Positions 62,269-64,000 of a stretch of DNA of 64,000 nucleotides are shown here, in pieces; the first letter of the stretch is position 1; each line of letters begins with the position of its first letter. The position numbers and the translations under genes were made by a program. This DNA is from JAIEPW01 sp964406035 (GTDB lineage: Bacteria; Acidobacteriota; Terriglobia; Bryobacterales; Bryobacteraceae), in assembly GCA_964406035.1 (NCBI GenBank), contig CAYOQB010000006.1:3419-67418 (forward strand), given 5' to 3'. Below the pieces are notes generated by a model that was given only the letters and a program-made list of their open reading frames with translations, did not search any database and was not told the origin of the DNA.

Positions 62269-63572
62269 TATTGCCCTCCTTTTTCTCGCGCCAGAGCCCA
62301 TGCTTCCGCCAGCAGGTGATCGGGCTTGGCGCCCGGCGCTCCTCTCAAGCGGAAGTTTTGCAGTTGCCCCGCCCCGGGCGCGCGGAAACTACCGTCGGAG
62401 AGTTTTGCTACCGGGAACCACCGGGTTCCGGCCCGGATTTGCAGCTTGCCCTCCCGCACGGCGAGCTCGGTCTGAATCGGAGGCTGGTTGCGGTACACGC
62501 CGGCGTATCGCTCCATTTCCTCCGTGGTCATCTCCACTTCCGTCGCCGGCGCGGGCTTTGCCTGCTCCGGCTGCGGGAAGATCGTGTGTACCGCCTGTCT
62601 CGCCGCCCATAGGAAGTTCACGGCATGCATGTTGGTCATTACGACCGCTCCGGTCTTCCGGTTCGGCAGCAAGTAGTAAGCGCTTCCGAAGCCTGCCCTT
62701 CCCCCCGGCAGAAACATCGCGTCGCCAGAGAACATCGATCCCCAGCCGTAGCCGCGCCCCATTCCGGGGATCTCCACCTGCTGATCCCGCAGCTTGGCCA
62801 AGCCGCCCTCCAGGTTCATGACGCCGATCAGGAATCGCGACATCTCGGCGGCGCTCGAGAACAACGATCCCGGAGGCCAGGAACCCGCATGGTCGGGGAA
62901 GGGCCGCAGCACTTTCCCGCCCGCGCCGTGTCCCAAGGCGAACGGGTAGGTCACGGCGACAAACGGTCGGAACGTGGTCCGCTCCAGCCCCGCCGGCTTC
63001 ACCACCAGCTCATCGATGACGTCCGCGAACTTCTTCCCGGTCGCCCGTTCCAGCACGTAGCCGGCGAGCACATAGGCCGGGTTCGCATACGAGAACAACT
63101 TCCCCGGTTCCGCCAGGACGCGATCCTCGGTCCAGGAGCGGACATTTGCCGCCAGTGCGGTCTCATCGTGCGGCCCATCCATGGGAGCGTCGTCACGCAA
63201 ACCCGCGGTCATATTCAGCAGTTGCGACAAGGTCACCGCGCCCAGGCGAGCCGGCAATTCCGGCGCATACGTGGAGACGGGCTGATCCAGGCGGATCTTA
63301 CCGTCCAGCGCCAGCTTGATCGCCGCCGCTGAGGTGAAGATCTTGGCCGTGGAACCCAACCGGAACAGCGTCTCCGTGGTGACCGGCGCACCGGTTTCCG
63401 TGCTCGCCACTCCGTACGCCTTGGAGTAGATCACTTTGCCGTCCTGGAAAACGGCCAGCGAGACTCCGGGAATCGACTGCGCCTTCATGGTGCGCTCGAT
63501 GTCCCGGTCCAGGGCATCAAAGGTTTGCGCCGCGGCCAGGGCTGCGGCCACTAAAACGAATGCGATCTTCAT
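62268..63572 (-). CDS. Secreted serine hydrolase of the beta-lactamase class C/PBP4-like family
   Basis: 434 aa with a signal peptide (MKIAFVLVAAALAAAQ). Active-site Ser74-X-X-Lys77 (GSTAKIF) and Tyr162-Ala-Asn164 are present; HGAGG could stand for the third motif. It therefore belongs to the serine beta-lactamase-like/esterase/peptidase group, not necessarily an antibiotic-degrading enzyme. A C-terminal lipocalin-like extension may be present (ERYAGVYRNQPPIQTELAVR). First gene of the downstream ECF-sigma run. Confidence 0.88.
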   Translation of the reverse strand: MKIAFVLVAAALAAAQTFDALDRDIERTMKAQSIPGVSLAVFQDGKVIYSKAYGVASTETGAPVTTETLFRLGSTAKIFTSAAAIKLALDGKIRLDQPVSTYAPELPARLGAVTLSQLLNMTAGLRDDAPMDGPHDETALAANVRSWTEDRVLAEPGKLFSYANPAYVLAGYVLERATGKKFADVIDELVVKPAGLERTTFRPFVAVTYPFALGHGAGGKVLRPFPDHAGSWPPGSLFSSAAEMSRFLIGVMNLEGGLAKLRDQQVEIPGMGRGYGWGSMFSGDAMFLPGGRAGFGSAYYLLPNRKTGAVVMTNMHAVNFLWAARQAVHTIFPQPEQAKPAPATEVEMTTEEMERYAGVYRNQPPIQTELAVREGKLQIRAGTRWFPVAKLSDGSFRAPGAGQLQNFRLRGAPGAKPDHLLAEAWALAREKGGQ

Positions 63573-63619
63573 GCCATCAGGACCGCTTCACCTGGCGGCC
63601 GGTGGCAACTTTTTTCGCG

Positions 63620-64000
63620 CTACTTCAAGTCGTTGCTGTCGATGAACTTGTGCAGCGAGCTCGCGTATTCGGGCGGAATATACGGGTGCGCGATCGCGGT
63701 CAGGTGGCTCTTGCCGGGCAGAATCACGTTGGTGAAGTTGCGAGCCTCACGCCACAAGCGGTGCGTTTTGGCGTAGGGCCGGTCGAACTCGCCGTTGATC
63801 GCCAGCAGCGGCATGTTCAGCTTGCTCACGTCGAGCGGCGGTCCGGCTGGTGTGCGCGCGGCGGCGGGCGTGGCCGCCTGCGGGCGGGGCGCGGGAGGCT
63901 GCGCGGCGAGCTTCTCCGCTTCTTCCTTACTCATCCCGTTATCCATGGCATGCCGGATGCGCAGCGCCTTGGAAGCTTCAGCCTCCTGCGGGTCGCGACC
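63620..64000 (-). CDS. Alpha/beta hydrolase, 5' part cut by window edge
   Basis: The frame stays open from the stop at 63620 to the right edge, so only the C-terminal ~125 residues are visible. MPLLAINGEFDRP should carry the catalytic Asp and VILPGKSHLTAI the catalytic His of an alpha/beta hydrolase. A Pro/Ala-rich loop (AAQPPAPRPQAATPAA) sits just before. The nucleophile and the start lie outside the window. Confidence 0.75.
   Translation of the reverse strand, partial: GRDPQEAEASKALRIRHAMDNGMSKEEAEKLAAQPPAPRPQAATPAAARTPAGPPLDVSKLNMPLLAINGEFDRPYAKTHRLWREARNFTNVILPGKSHLTAIAHPYIPPEYASSLHKFIDSNDLK

Noticed and set aside
62268..63572. Naming the serine hydrolase as an antibiotic-resistance beta-lactamase
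   Set aside because: Only SxxK and YxN are visible; the family includes many esterases and peptidases, and a C-terminal extension is present.

Overview
The window is GC-rich bacterial chromosome, densely packed with genes. Its gene content points to Acidobacteriota, probably a Bryobacter/Solibacter-type lineage. The clues are a 1175-residue surface protein ending in the TIGR03437-type domain first defined in Solibacter, a PadR regulator followed by an ADOP-type permease, and several large secreted proteins. This assignment comes from gene families, not from a marker-gene tree. I see no transposase, phage gene, rRNA, CRISPR array or replication origin.

Layout. 1-2500: four small secreted or membrane hypotheticals on the minus strand, the least recognisable part of the window. 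2552-6124: a Spy/CpxP-like periplasmic protein divergent from a histidine kinase/OmpR-type regulator pair. 6135-12444: a secreted S9 peptidase, a multi-PAS histidine kinase, tRNA-Gln(CTG), and a histidine kinase whose membrane domain has the spacing of the plant ethylene-receptor copper site. 12524-14978: three plus-strand unknowns. 15033-20897: two large secreted proteins with clear terminators.

21429-34623: a 13-kb minus-strand operon. An ECF sigma factor, its zinc-finger anti-sigma factor and a small secreted protein are followed, mostly with overlapping start and stop codons, by a type II secretion system: gspE, F, G, H, I, J, K, L, M, C, a small unknown gene, and gspD. The prepilin peptidase is not in the window. 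The secretin has a long Gly/Phe-rich insertion. The large secreted proteins just downstream are natural candidate substrates.

34723-42331: a Fic protein with its own inhibitory motif, flanked by a 19-nt direct repeat. Next is a tripartite exporter (ABC protein, HlyD adaptor, TolC) whose ATPase lacks the usual Q-loop and H-loop residues. An epoxide-hydrolase-like enzyme and a DJ-1/PfpI protein follow. 42373-44255: a two-gene phosphonate module (FAD oxidoreductase plus PhnX). 44256-44744: gene-free and repeat-rich. 44745-51534: PadR, ADOP permease, GT39-like membrane protein, MFS transporter and a secreted Gfo/Idh/MocA oxidoreductase in one direction. 51693-58836: a housekeeping run (cupin, yicC, gmk, rpoZ, coaBC, family-4 uracil-DNA glycosylase, tmk, Dabb protein, ABC-F). 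The right end has trpS, a 23S rRNA methyltransferase without an obvious start codon, a second ECF sigma operon with a serine hydrolase, and a truncated alpha/beta hydrolase.

An unplanned observation is that at least five genes have a TANNNT hexamer exactly 6-7 nt before the ATG and no good Shine-Dalgarno. This fits leaderless transcription alongside ordinary SD-led genes. The best candidates for something undescribed are the sigma-headed secretion operon with its glycine-rich secretin, the ethylene-receptor-like kinase, the degenerate exporter ATPase and the 44.3-44.7 kb repeat region.
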